Source: Bacteroidota bacterium (GTDB lineage: Bacteria; Bacteroidota; Rhodothermia; Rhodothermales; Rubricoccaceae). Taken from it: a DNA stretch of 64,000 nt. Of the stretch, positions 17,394 through 26,897 are shown in pieces. Both the position numbers and the translations under genes were made by a program. The stretch covers positions 264,616 through 328,615 of the forward strand of contig JBCBNX010000004.1 in assembly GCA_039821555.1 (NCBI GenBank). Direction: 5' to 3'. Each line of letters starts with the position of its first letter. Positions within the stretch are counted from its first letter, which is position 1. The notes under the pieces were generated by a model. That model had not been told where the DNA came from, did not search any database, and saw only the letters and a list, made by a program, of their open reading frames with translations.

Positions 17394-18161
17394 AAAAAAA
17401 GCCTCGGCCAACACTTCCTGCACGATCGCCATGCCATCGCGCGCATCGTGGCTGCGTTGGACGCGGAGCCGGATGACCCCGTCGTGGAAATCGGACCGGG
17501 TACCGGTGCGTTGACGAAGCCGCTGGCGGACCGCTTCGCCCGGTTGGTGGCCCTCGAAGTAGACGAGCGAGCCATCGAGGTACTGCAAGCTGAACTGCCC
17601 GGCCTCGACGTACGGCACACCGACGTACTCGACGCCGACTGGGCTGCGCTGGCAGCCGAACTGAGAGCTGGTGAACACGGGCTGACGGTGGTGGGCAACC
17701 TGCCGTACTACATCACCTCGCCGATCCTCTTCGCGCTGCTCGGCGCACGGCGGCACCTGCGGCGGGCCGTCGTGATGATGCAGAAGGAAGTCGCCGAGCG
17801 GCTTGTTGCGGAGCCAGGGACGAAGGCGTACGGGATCCTCAGCGTGCAACTCCAACTCTGGGCGCGGCCATCGTACCTCTTCACCGTCAAGCCGGGTGCG
17901 TTCAGCCCGCCGCCGAAGGTCGACAGCGCTGTCGTCGCCCTCGATTTTTCCGACATCGAAGAACCCGATGTAGACGAGGACCGGCTGCGGAACGTCGTAC
18001 GGACCGCGTTCGGGCAGCGCCGCAAGATGCTCCGGTCGAGCCTGAAAGCCCTCGCGAAGCAGGTCCCCGGCGCGATCCCCGAGGCAATGCAGACGCTCCG
18101 TCCCGAAGCGCTCACGCCGACCGAGTTCGTGAAGCTCACACAGGCGCTTTTCGACGGATAG
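17352..18161 (+). CDS. rsmA: 16S rRNA dimethyladenosine transferase
   Basis: A 269-residue KsgA/RsmA enzyme that dimethylates two adjacent adenosines near the 3' end of 16S rRNA during 30S maturation. Family motifs: KKSLGQHFLHD, EIGPGTGALTKPLA (SAM loop), NLPYYITSPI (catalytic NLPY), and KPGAFSPPPKVDSAVV. The conserved protein begins at KKSLGQ; the ~14 residues before it (LLDLRPVTSDLRP) are encoded by the heptamer array. The first in-frame ATG was used because no other start lies nearer. It is convergent with the EEP gene. Confidence 0.95.
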   Translation: MLLDLRPVTSDLRPKKSLGQHFLHDRHAIARIVAALDAEPDDPVVEIGPGTGALTKPLADRFARLVALEVDERAIEVLQAELPGLDVRHTDVLDADWAALAAELRAGEHGLTVVGNLPYYITSPILFALLGARRHLRRAVVMMQKEVAERLVAEPGTKAYGILSVQLQLWARPSYLFTVKPGAFSPPPKVDSAVVALDFSDIEEPDVDEDRLRNVVRTAFGQRRKMLRSSLKALAKQVPGAIPEAMQTLRPEALTPTEFVKLTQALFDG

Positions 18162-18191
18162 TGCAAGATCTGTCGGCATACGATCGATCTT

Positions 18192-18274
18192 GTCATGCTG
18201 AACTTGGTTCAGCATCTCAGCGATGTGCCGAAGTCCTTTAGTCGTCAGTGATTCTAAACCGAGTTCAGGGTGAC
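18192..18274. repeat. Paired palindromic dispersed element
   Basis: A 27-bp unit (18192-18218) contains 9-bp arms ATGCTGAAC/GTTCAGCAT around TTG. A second, diverged unit lies in opposite orientation at 18255-18274 (ending GTTCAGGGTGAC). The same pair structure recurs at 34828-34910. It lies between convergent genes and may also work as a bidirectional transcription end. Confidence 0.8.
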
Positions 18275-18311
18275 ACTAGCATAGCTCATTAAGCTGGCTT
18301 GTTAAAAGACT

Positions 18312-19322
18312 TCACTCCCGGGCAATAATCGTCGCGATGACAGGGAGGTGGTCGCTGAGGGTCGGTAGGGTCTCTGTGGCGAGCGGGAATGCGACCTGTG
18401 TGCTGTTGGGGACGAGTTCGCGGCGCATGGTGCCGCTGACGAGGAGGTAGTCGAGTTGGCGCGTGGGATCGTCAGACGGGTGCGTGTACGTCAGCGCAGG
18501 CGTCCGCGCGCGTCGCGTCGCCAGCGGATCGACGAGGGGGAGGGGGCGCACGGCCAGCGTGTCCATCGTCGGCGTTGCGGTGAGGCGGGCATATTCGCGG
18601 CTGTCAGGCAGCAGGTTGAGGTCGCCCGCTACGATTACGTTCGCCTCGGGGCTGAGCGACGCCAGGTGTGCGTTGAGCAGGTCAATCTGCCCGAGACGCC
18701 AGCCTTCGTTGCGCTCGCCCCGACCCGCTTTCATGTGCGCAGCGACGAGCGTGAAGGTGTAGTCCTCCCGTGCGCGCACCTCGACGGAAAAAAGGCGGTG
18801 GTTGACGAGGCTTGTCGATGCCGGCGTGCCGTCGTCGTTGGTCTGGCCCTCGATGGGCGTCCACACGTCCGCGAACGACGTCAGCGGCCCGAGCGGGAGG
18901 CGGCTCATCACGACCACGTTCTGGTACCAATTCGGGCTCTCCGTCGAGGCGAAGAACTGGTAGCCCATCTCCGGGAAGAGCGCGTCAGCGAGGAGCTTGA
19001 GCTGCTGCTCGCTCTCGACCTCCTGGATCGAGAGCACGTCGGCGTCGAGCGCGCGGACGGCCTCAGCGAAGAGCCGCCCTTTCTCCGCGACGGCGTCGGG
19101 GTCGGGCGCGTCCTCCCGGTCGTTGTCGATGTAGGGGTTGTCGAACGCGTCGATGAAGTTCTCGACGTTGTAGGTCGCCACGCGCACGGTGTCGTGGGCG
19201 GGGTAGGCGAAGTCCGAGGGGAGCGCCTGGGCGGTGCGGAGCGCATCCGACGGCGTGAGCAGGTCGGAACCGCCGCAGCCGACAAGGCCTACGAGGACAG
19301 CGAGGAGGAGAGGAGCACGCAT
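18312..19322 (-). CDS. Endonuclease/exonuclease/phosphatase family lipoprotein
   Basis: A 336-residue lipoprotein (signal LLLAVLVGLVGC). The EEP fold is clear: VRVATYNVENF (Asn), LSIQEVES (metal Glu), VAAHMKAG, VIVAGDLNLLPDS (catalytic Asp and Asn), and the last motif TLSDHLPVIATI (Asp-His). Members hydrolyse phosphodiesters in nucleic acids or phospholipids. As a lipoprotein it would act outside the inner membrane, perhaps on extracellular DNA. The ATG before RAPLLLAV was preferred to an upstream start lacking a signal peptide. It is divergent from radC. Confidence 0.88.
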   Translation of the reverse strand: MRAPLLLAVLVGLVGCGGSDLLTPSDALRTAQALPSDFAYPAHDTVRVATYNVENFIDAFDNPYIDNDREDAPDPDAVAEKGRLFAEAVRALDADVLSIQEVESEQQLKLLADALFPEMGYQFFASTESPNWYQNVVVMSRLPLGPLTSFADVWTPIEGQTNDDGTPASTSLVNHRLFSVEVRAREDYTFTLVAAHMKAGRGERNEGWRLGQIDLLNAHLASLSPEANVIVAGDLNLLPDSREYARLTATPTMDTLAVRPLPLVDPLATRRARTPALTYTHPSDDPTRQLDYLLVSGTMRRELVPNSTQVAFPLATETLPTLSDHLPVIATIIARE

Positions 19323-19444
19323 GGGGAGAAGGGCTGGGTGAGTGGCGTCAGAAGCTACGCCTGAGAGGCATGACGCCGGGGTTACGTCTCCCGTCGCGGC
19401 GTGTCTACTCGCAGACCCACAGACGCTCACATGCCCAGACCCTC

Positions 19445-20164
19445 ATGCAGCCTGCCGAGCCGCCCATCGCCTACCACGTCCCCATCCGCGAGTGGTCCGA
19501 GGACGAGCGCCCCCGCGAGAAGCTGATGCAACGCGGAGCCGCTGCGCTTTCCGACGCCGAACTCATCGGGCTCATCTTCGGCAACGGTACGCGGACGAGA
19601 GAGGGCAGCCTCTCCGCCGTGCAACTCGGGCAGGCGCTCGTGCGGACCTACGGCTCGCTCGGCAAGCTCTCCCGGCGCGACCTCCGCGAACTCAAGCGCG
19701 TGACGGGCATCGGTCCAGCGAAGGCCGTGCAACTCATGGCGGCGTTCGAAATCGGACGGCGCGTGGAAGCCGAGGGGCCGGGCGAGCGCGTGCAGGTCAC
19801 CGGCCCCGCCGACGTGGCGCGCGTCTACGGGCCGCGCCTACGCGATCTCCCGCGCGAGGTCTTCGTGACGGTCTTCCTCAACACGGCCGGCGTGATCGCA
19901 GGCGATGCGACCATCAGCGAGGGCGGACTCGCCGCGTCCATCGTGGAGCCGCGCGCCGTCTTCCGCAAAGCGATCCTCGAAAATGCCGCGGCGCTCGTGT
20001 GCCTTCACAACCACCCGTCAGGCAACCCCGAGCCGAGCCGCGAGGACGTGCGCGTCACGAAGCAACTCGTCGAGGCGGGCAAGCTCATGGGCGTGCCGGT
20101 CCACGATCACCTCATCATCGCCGGGCGGCAGTGGACCTCGCTCGCCGAACGGGGGCTGATGTAG
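19445..20164 (+). CDS. radC: RadC-family JAMM protein
   Basis: A 239-residue protein of the usual length. An N-terminal helix-hairpin-helix region holds VTGIGPAKA at 86-94. The C-terminal MPN/JAMM metalloprotease-like domain has the zinc motif H188-x-H190 ... D201 in CLHNHPSGNPEPSREDV. The historical link to DNA repair is weak; the biochemical role of RadC is unsettled. The ATG before QPAEPPIAYHVPIREW was chosen; 25 in-frame codons upstream look non-coding. A zinc-ribbon gene follows after 69 bp. Confidence 0.93.
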   Translation: MQPAEPPIAYHVPIREWSEDERPREKLMQRGAAALSDAELIGLIFGNGTRTREGSLSAVQLGQALVRTYGSLGKLSRRDLRELKRVTGIGPAKAVQLMAAFEIGRRVEAEGPGERVQVTGPADVARVYGPRLRDLPREVFVTVFLNTAGVIAGDATISEGGLAASIVEPRAVFRKAILENAAALVCLHNHPSGNPEPSREDVRVTKQLVEAGKLMGVPVHDHLIIAGRQWTSLAERGLM

Positions 20165-20233
20165 GTCCGCGTCTGGAGTTCACGAACTACGACAAGCCGC
20201 GCGGGTTGAGTGCGGACCACTAATTCGCTTCCG

Positions 20234-20599
20234 ATGGAACGCCTCCAATGCAAAGCCTGCGGCGCGTTCGGCCTCGTGCCGATGGACGTCGAGGAAATCG
20301 AGATCGACGACGAAGTGCTCGCGCACGAGCCCGACGCGCGGTTCTACTCGTGCCACGTCTGCGGGGACAACTGGCTCGCGGTGCGGACCCAGAACGAAGG
20401 CCGCGCTACCGTGACGTTTGTGCATCAGATGGGACTCACGCCGACGCTCAAGCGAGTAGCGCACCTGCTCCCAGAGGCCGAACAGGATCGGGTCGAGCGC
20501 TGGGCGTACTTCCGCGACGACGACGAGATCGGGGAGGTTGAGTGGCAGGAGCACCTGACGCGCCGCCGCAAGATGCTGCGGTCGATCTGCACGAACTGA
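20234..20599 (+). CDS. Zinc-ribbon hypothetical protein
   Basis: A 121-residue protein of no family I recognise. Two CxxC pairs (LQCKACGAFG at residues 5-8 and YSCHVCGDNW at about 47-50) suggest a zinc ribbon. The C-terminal half is charged and helical with a basic tail (RRRKMLRSICTN). The first 50 residues resemble the archaeal/eukaryal TFIIS-type ribbon layout, but that is not enough for a function. Nucleic-acid or protein binding is possible. It ends 73 bp before tRNA-Pro. Confidence 0.75.
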   Translation: MERLQCKACGAFGLVPMDVEEIEIDDEVLAHEPDARFYSCHVCGDNWLAVRTQNEGRATVTFVHQMGLTPTLKRVAHLLPEAEQDRVERWAYFRDDDEIGEVEWQEHLTRRRKMLRSICTN

Positions 20600-20630
20600 G
20601 CAGTCAGGGCTAGCTTTGCGCGGCTTTCAC

Positions 20631-20659
20631 TTGGTGCTGGCCCGCGAGCGTCGTATGCT
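20631..20659 (+). promoter_or_regulatory. Sigma-70-like promoter of tRNA-Pro
   Basis: TTGGTG and TATGCT are separated by exactly 17 bases. Transcription would start about 7 bases later, near the tRNA 5' end at 20673. The match to consensus is 4/6 and 4/6. Confidence 0.55.
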
Positions 20660-20672
20660 TTCTGACTCTAAT

Positions 20673-20746
<74 letters not shown>

Positions 20747-20755
20747 CTGGCCAAG

Positions 20756-20787
20756 ACGGCTCTCACTGTATGTGGGAGCCGTTTTTT
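20756..20787 (+). terminator. Rho-independent terminator of tRNA-Pro
   Basis: The 11-bp stem ACGGCTCTCAC with GTGGGAGCCGT (one G-U) has a 5-base loop TGTAT and is followed by six T. This is the clearest intrinsic terminator in the window. Confidence 0.9.
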
Positions 20788-20904
20788 GTCTGCTGGACGC
20801 GCATTGGCACGGGGTTGTGTCTCGCCGTGGAGCTCGATGCCCATCTGTGGAGGAGCGGCACCTATACTATGGCTCATAAGCCCGCAACGCTCCCAAGCAC
20901 GCAC

Positions 20905-21384
20905 ATGGACCTTGCATCGCCTACCCAGGAATTCTCGGTCAGCCAGGCTTCGGTCGCCGATCTGGACGACCTCGCTCGCCTCTTTGACGCCTACCGCCAG
21001 TTCTACCGCCAAGACGCGGATCTGGATGGCGCACGGCTGTTTCTACGAGCGCGGCTCGATGGGGAGGAGTCGGTCATCCTAACCGCAAGAGCAGCCGAGC
21101 AGGGCGAAGCAGTCGGTTTCACGCAACTCTACCCCTTCTTCTCCTCGGTGCGTATGCGGCGGCTTTGGGTGCTGAACGACTTGTTCGTGGCCGCATCGGC
21201 ACGCCGAATGGGCGTGGCTCGGGCGCTCATAGAGGCTGCGCACGCATTTGCTGCTGAGACAGGAGCCGCAGGCGTCCAGTTGTCTACGGAGCGCACCAAC
21301 CACGCAGCCCAGGCACTCTACAACGACCTCGGCTACGTGCGCGACGACGATTTTTGGACCTACGAGTTCAGCCCGAAAACCTGA
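20905..21384 (+). CDS. GNAT-family N-acetyltransferase
   Basis: A 159-residue single-domain acetyltransferase. The GNAT fold is visible: FSVSQASVADLDDLARLFDAYRQFY at the start, the acetyl-CoA motif A region LNDLFVAASARRMGVARALIEAAHAFA (R-R-x-G-V-A-like pyrophosphate loop), and GAAGVQLSTERTNHAAQALYNDLGY at the end. The acetyl acceptor is unknown. An ATG at 20869 is an alternative start. It opens a stretch of visibly lower G+C behind tRNA-Pro. Confidence 0.88.
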   Translation: MDLASPTQEFSVSQASVADLDDLARLFDAYRQFYRQDADLDGARLFLRARLDGEESVILTARAAEQGEAVGFTQLYPFFSSVRMRRLWVLNDLFVAASARRMGVARALIEAAHAFAAETGAAGVQLSTERTNHAAQALYNDLGYVRDDDFWTYEFSPKT

Positions 21385-21422
21385 ATCGCTACACACCGAG
21401 ACACGCACAACTGCGACTCACC

Positions 21423-21644
21423 ATGACGTCCTGGCGCCGAACGAACAACCGAGCCAAACTTGATCTCCACTTCCTTAACCGGGAAGGTATGGTCGCGTGC
21501 AGCCCGCGTGATGTGGAGGCAGCACACCGCGCCGAGGTAGAGGGTATCGCCACGACGGACGCATTGGCTGTGACTTGCAAGAAGTGCTGGGCCGTGATTC
21601 GCGCTGTCGGGGGCGTGCACGGACGAGCAGAGCCGTACGCGTAG
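21423..21644 (+). CDS. Small CxxC protein
   Basis: A 73-residue protein. One CKKC pair is at about residues 53-56 (LAVTCKKCWAVIRAV), with an additional Cys near residue 26. The rest is polar: RTNNRAKLDLHFLNREGMVACSPRD. The regular composition and spacing argue for a real gene, perhaps a one-pair zinc-binding protein that dimerises. No function can be named. It sits 38 bp after the GNAT gene and 39 bp before NADAR. Confidence 0.65.
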   Translation: MTSWRRTNNRAKLDLHFLNREGMVACSPRDVEAAHRAEVEGIATTDALAVTCKKCWAVIRAVGGVHGRAEPYA

Positions 21645-21683
21645 TGCTTGCGAGTGAAAGTGCAGCAACCAGATGGTGAGGCT

Positions 21684-22256
21684 ATGGCTCCACTTCCAAC
21701 CACCCTTGACCAGATTCAGCAGGCCGTGCAACGTGGTAGGCGGTTCAAGTACCTCTTCTTTTGGGGGCATAAGCCGCGGTCCGACGGTCGAATAGGCAAA
21801 GCATGCCTCTCGCAGTGGTACACGGCGCCGTTCAGCGTTGATGGGTACCTATATCTAACGGCTGAACACTTTATGATGGCCGAAAAAGCGCGGCTGTTCG
21901 GCGATGAAGACATGCGACAACGCATCATCACCGCCCCTCACCCAGGCGCGGCCAAGAAGCTGGGCCGGCAGGTGCGCGGGTTTGATGATCCTACTTGGCA
22001 GGACGCTCGCTTCGACATCGTCGTGCGGGGCAACCAGGCGAAGTTTGAGCAGAACAAAGCGCTCGGTGAATTCCTCCGTCGGACAAATCGGCGGGTCCTC
22101 GTCGAAGCGAGCCCACGTGATCGCATCTGGGGCATTGGCTTGGCCGCGGACGACACAAGGGCATCAAGCCTGCGGTCCTGGCGCGGAGCGAACCTGCTCG
22201 GCTTCGCACTGATGGAGGCGCGCTCCGCTCTCCCGGGTGACTGGGCCTTGTCCTAA
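21684..22256 (+). CDS. NADAR-family protein (YbiA-like)
   Basis: A 190-residue NADAR/DUF1768 protein. Motifs: FKYLFFWGHKP, CLSQWYTAPFSVDGYLYLTAEHFMMAEKARLFGD, and AKFEQNKALGEFLRRT ... LVEASPRDRIWGIGL, which form the N-glycosidase site. Family members act on ADP-ribose-type or riboflavin-intermediate substrates, and some reverse guanine ADP-ribosylation made by DarT1 toxins. No DarT-like toxin lies beside it here. The ATG before APLPTTLDQ was chosen over weak upstream starts. The base composition is lower in G+C than neighbours. Confidence 0.9.
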   Translation: MAPLPTTLDQIQQAVQRGRRFKYLFFWGHKPRSDGRIGKACLSQWYTAPFSVDGYLYLTAEHFMMAEKARLFGDEDMRQRIITAPHPGAAKKLGRQVRGFDDPTWQDARFDIVVRGNQAKFEQNKALGEFLRRTNRRVLVEASPRDRIWGIGLAADDTRASSLRSWRGANLLGFALMEARSALPGDWALS

Positions 22257-22292
22257 CGAAAAGCGGGAGCAGCCTGCAAGCCACTCCCGCTT
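22256..22292 (-). terminator. Terminator of the suf operon
   Basis: Perfect 9-bp arms AAGCGGGAG/CTCCCGCTT enclose a 14-base loop. Read on the minus strand the stem is followed by a T-run (TTTT), as expected for the end of sufD. It may also stop NADAR transcription from the other side. Confidence 0.7.
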
Positions 22293-22316
22293 CCGTGTTG
22301 CATGCCAGGTCGGTCG

Positions 22317-23672
22317 CTATGCGTGCAGACGTGTCTCCACGCGGTCGAGGAGGTAGTCCTTCAGCGGCTCGACCTTGATCTCTTCGAGCACCTCGCCTGC
22401 GAAGGCTTGCAGTAGCAGCGCCTCGGCTTGGCGCTTGCCGATGCCGCGCGCGCGGAGGTAGAACAGTGCCTCGGCGTCGAGCTGGCCCGTGGCGGAGCCG
22501 TGCGAGCACTTCACGTCGTCGGCGTAGATCTCCAACTCGGGCTTGGCATAGTTGCGCGCGTTGTCGCTCAGCAGCACGGCCGCACTCTGCTGGTAGGCGT
22601 TGATGCGCTGGCTGTCGCGGCGCACGAGCACGCGGCCGTTGAAGACGCCCATCGCCTTGTCCGTGAGGATGCCCTTGTAGAGCTCGTTCGACTCGCAGTC
22701 CTCGGCGGCGTGGTCGAGCGTCGTGTGGTTGTCAACCTGCGCGTTGCCCTGGGCCACGTAGAGGCCGAGCAGGTGCGTGTCGCAGAAGGGGGCGCCGGGC
22801 AGCAGCGCGAGGTTGTTGCGCACGAGGCGGCTCGCGAGCGTCACCGTGATGGTCGAGCAATACGACTGCGTCTCCTGCACGAACTGGCTGGCGCGGATCT
22901 GCGAGGCGGCGTCGCCCTCGTCCTGGATGAGGTAGTGGTCGAGGTTGCCTTCCTCCGCGACGTAGGCCTCGACGGCGTAGTTGCCGAGCGTCTGGGCGCC
23001 GGAGCGGGTGCTCACCTGCGACTCGATGATGGTCGCCTTGGCCTGCGCTTCCACGACGAACAGGTGGCGCGTCTGCACGACGGCATCGTCGTCGGTGTTG
23101 AGCACCGAGATGATGTGGATCGGCTTCTCTAGCTCAATGCCTTCCGGGACGTGCACGAAGACACCGTCTTGGTCGAACGCGGTGTTGAGCGCGGCGAAGG
23201 CGTCGTCCTCGATCTGGAGATGCTTGCCGTAGTGCTCGGCGACGAGGTCCGGGTAGTCGTGGAACGCCTCGCGGAGCCCTTCGAGCGTGACGCCGTCAGG
23301 CAGCGCGTCCCAGTCGGAGAGCGCCTCGATGTAGACGCCGTTGATGACGACCACCGTGTAGGCGTCGAGGTCGGGGATGCGGAACGGGTCGAGGTCGGCC
23401 CCGACAAGGCGGGTGTCGTCGGTGAAGTGCGGGAACGCGTAGCCGTGGCGGAGTGCGCGCTCAACGTTGGTGTACTTGTACGCTTCGCGAATCGCGCGGA
23501 CGGAGCGCCGACCGGGTAGGCCGAGCGCTTTGAACGTCTCGAAGGCGTGGCGGCGGAGCGCCTTCACGCGGTCGGGCGTGCCGTTGGTGCCACGGAGCGC
23601 GTAGGCCTTCTCGTAGGCTTCGACAGCGCGCTCGACGAACGGCGGGGCGGTGGAGAGGACGGGGGGCTGCAT
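22317..23672 (-). CDS. sufD: Fe-S cluster assembly protein SufD
   Basis: A 451-residue SufD. It forms the SufBC2D scaffold with SufB and SufC and builds Fe-S clusters under iron or oxidative stress. The C-terminal beta-helix region is typical: LLGLYVAQGNAQVDNHTTLDHAAEDCESNELYKGIL, then GRVLVRRDSQRINAYQQSAAVLLSDNARNYAKPELEIYADDVKCSHGSATGQLD. The His in KCSHGSA and nearby Cys are at the SufB/SufD interface. The ATG before QPPVLSTAPP was chosen. It is the last gene of sufBCD, with a terminator right after. Confidence 0.96.
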   Translation of the reverse strand: MQPPVLSTAPPFVERAVEAYEKAYALRGTNGTPDRVKALRRHAFETFKALGLPGRRSVRAIREAYKYTNVERALRHGYAFPHFTDDTRLVGADLDPFRIPDLDAYTVVVINGVYIEALSDWDALPDGVTLEGLREAFHDYPDLVAEHYGKHLQIEDDAFAALNTAFDQDGVFVHVPEGIELEKPIHIISVLNTDDDAVVQTRHLFVVEAQAKATIIESQVSTRSGAQTLGNYAVEAYVAEEGNLDHYLIQDEGDAASQIRASQFVQETQSYCSTITVTLASRLVRNNLALLPGAPFCDTHLLGLYVAQGNAQVDNHTTLDHAAEDCESNELYKGILTDKAMGVFNGRVLVRRDSQRINAYQQSAAVLLSDNARNYAKPELEIYADDVKCSHGSATGQLDAEALFYLRARGIGKRQAEALLLQAFAGEVLEEIKVEPLKDYLLDRVETRLHA

Positions 23673-23760
23673 CGGAGGTGCGAACGTTTGGAAGTGAGAA
23701 CGTATGGGTGTGGGGCGCACAGGCAGACGTTCTTACGTCCACACCTGTACACATCCACAC

Positions 23761-24525
23761 TTAGGCCGGAACGGCGGCTTCCTGCTTGATCCAGTCGTAG
23801 CCCTTTTCTTCGAGTTCGAGCGCGAGCTCCTTGCCGCCCGACTTCACGATGCGGCCGTCGACGAGGACGTGCACGTAGTCTGGCTGGATGTAATTCAAGA
23901 GCCGCTGGTAGTGCGTGATGAGGAGGAACGCACGGTTCTCCGAGCGCAGCTTGTTCACGCCGTCCGACACCACCTTGAGGGCGTCGATGTCGAGGCCGGA
24001 GTCGGTCTCGTCGAGGATGGCGAGCTTCGGGTCGAGCATGGCCATCTGGAAGATCTCATTCTTCTTCTTCTCGCCTCCGGAGAAGCCTTCGTTGACCGAG
24101 CGGCTGACCAGCTTGCTGTTGAGGCCCACGAACTCGGCCTTCTCGCGCATCAGCTTGAGAAAGTCGCTCACGCTGAGCTCCTCCTCGCCATGGTGTGCGC
24201 GCTTGGCGTTGACAGCCGCGCGCATGAACTGCATCGCGCTCACGCCGGGTAGCTCCACCGGGTACTGGAACGCCAGGAACACACCTTCGCGGGCGCGCTC
24301 CTCCGGATCCATCTCCAGTAGGTCCTCGCCGTCAAAGTCGATGGCGCCCTCCGTGATCTCATAGTCCTCGTGGCCGGCGAGGATGGAAGCAAGGGTGCTC
24401 TTGCCGGAGCCGTTCGGGCCCATGATGGCGTGGACCTCGCCCGGCTTGATGTCGAGGCTCAGGCCCTTGAGGATCTCGTGCTCGTTGTCCTCGACACGGG
24501 CGTGGAGGTTGGTGATGGTCAGCAT
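23761..24525 (-). CDS. sufC: Fe-S cluster assembly ATPase SufC
   Basis: A 254-residue ABC-type ATPase powering the SufBCD scaffold. Walker A is GPNGSGKS (about residues 35-42), the SufC-type signature is SGGEKKKNE, and Walker B is LAILDETDSGLD. The Q-loop is AFQYP. It has no membrane domain. The ATG before LTITNLHA is used; the upstream in-frame extension is repeat DNA from the sufB-sufC spacer. The spacer to sufD (23673-23760) holds a short inverted repeat and a CACATCCACAC motif shared with the spacer to sufB. Confidence 0.97.
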   Translation of the reverse strand: MLTITNLHARVEDNEHEILKGLSLDIKPGEVHAIMGPNGSGKSTLASILAGHEDYEITEGAIDFDGEDLLEMDPEERAREGVFLAFQYPVELPGVSAMQFMRAAVNAKRAHHGEEELSVSDFLKLMREKAEFVGLNSKLVSRSVNEGFSGGEKKKNEIFQMAMLDPKLAILDETDSGLDIDALKVVSDGVNKLRSENRAFLLITHYQRLLNYIQPDYVHVLVDGRIVKSGGKELALELEEKGYDWIKQEAAVPA

Positions 24526-24627
24526 AGGTCTGGTGTCGTCAGAAAGGAGGTGGAGAAGTGAAGGCGGAGGGTGCGTACCGGGGCGTTCACACATCCACAC
24601 GTGCACACCTCCATGCCGGCGTAGCCG

Positions 24628-26097
<1,470 letters not shown>

Positions 26098-26471
26098 AGC
26101 GGTGGGGCGAGATTCCGGGGAGGCCCGAGGTTGGGGCCGCCTGGGGTTCAGGTCTGGAAGCAGCGTCGCCAGGACGCGGCGGGTGGGACGCAGAAGGGTG
26201 CGCGCAGAAGGGTTCCCAGCCGGACATGAGAAGCGGCGGTCAGGGCTGTGGCGATACCGGAGAGGCTGTAAGGGGTTCCCCCACAACCGTGTCTCCCCCT
26301 GGGTTCATCGAAGGCGCATACCCTCGCCTAGGTCTGTGCTAAATCGTTCGAAACGGCCAGCGAAGATAGGGGGGAGGTCCGAGCCAACGAAACCGGGCAA
26401 ACCCCGAATCGTTCGGAAAGCCCACGAACTCACGCTCCGCACACCGGTCCTACCTACCGTCCCTCCGGCCC
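26098..26471. other. Divergent control region of sufBCD and the A-type carrier
   Basis: A 374-bp spacer. Two near-identical motifs, AATCGTTCGAAA at 26342 and AATCGTTCGGAA at 26407, lie 65 bp apart and about 60-130 bp before the carrier gene. They are candidates for regulator sites. No regulator gene (IscR/SufR) is adjacent. Nothing else is recognised in the spacer. Confidence 0.4.
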
Positions 26472-26855
26472 ATGTCTGCTACCCTCGACAGTCCAGCCCT
26501 CGATCACGCTTCTGCCGGTGGTGCTGCCATCCAGATCACCGACCGGGCTGCCGCCAAGCTCCGCGCCATCGCCGACCAGGAAGGCGTGGACACGGACGCC
26601 GTCTACCTCCGCGTAGCCGTTGTGCCGGGCGGCTGCTCGGGACTGACCTACGACATGGGATGGGACACCACCCGCCGCGACGAGGACGAACTGCTCAACG
26701 CCTACGGCCTCCGCATCATCTTCGATCTGAAGAGCTTCCTCTACTTCGAGGGCTCGACGCTCGACTTCTCGGACGGCCTCGAAGGCCGTGGCTTCCACTT
26801 CGAGAACCCCCAGGCGATGCGCACGTGTGCCTGCGGTGAGTCGTTCTCGCTCTAG
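26472..26855 (+). CDS. A-type Fe-S carrier (HesB/IscA/SufA-like)
   Basis: A 127-residue A-type carrier that accepts clusters from SufBCD and passes them to apoproteins. The three conserved Cys are present: GGCSGLTY (Cys55) and the C-terminal TCACGESF pair. A ~20-residue acidic/Ala-rich N-terminal extension precedes ITDRAAAKL. It is divergent from sufBCD, supporting a role in the same pathway. It is read just before a 2H phosphoesterase gene. Confidence 0.94.
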   Translation: MSATLDSPALDHASAGGAAIQITDRAAAKLRAIADQEGVDTDAVYLRVAVVPGGCSGLTYDMGWDTTRRDEDELLNAYGLRIIFDLKSFLYFEGSTLDFSDGLEGRGFHFENPQAMRTCACGESFSL

Positions 26856-26897
26856 CTGCAGACCGCGCCGAACGCCGTGCACGTGCGCCGCTCATCC

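Noticed and set aside
12482-17698. A 1738-codon open frame on the minus strand
   Set aside because: Only its last 200 codons (SCO1) are real. The rest is antisense to rpiA, the lipoprotein, TPR, VWA and rsmA genes, with repetitive residues from the heptamer arrays. High G+C keeps the frame open.
20905-22256. Toxin-antitoxin or defence system around NADAR
   Set aside because: No DarT-like toxin or other effector is adjacent; GNAT and the CxxC peptide alone do not support one.
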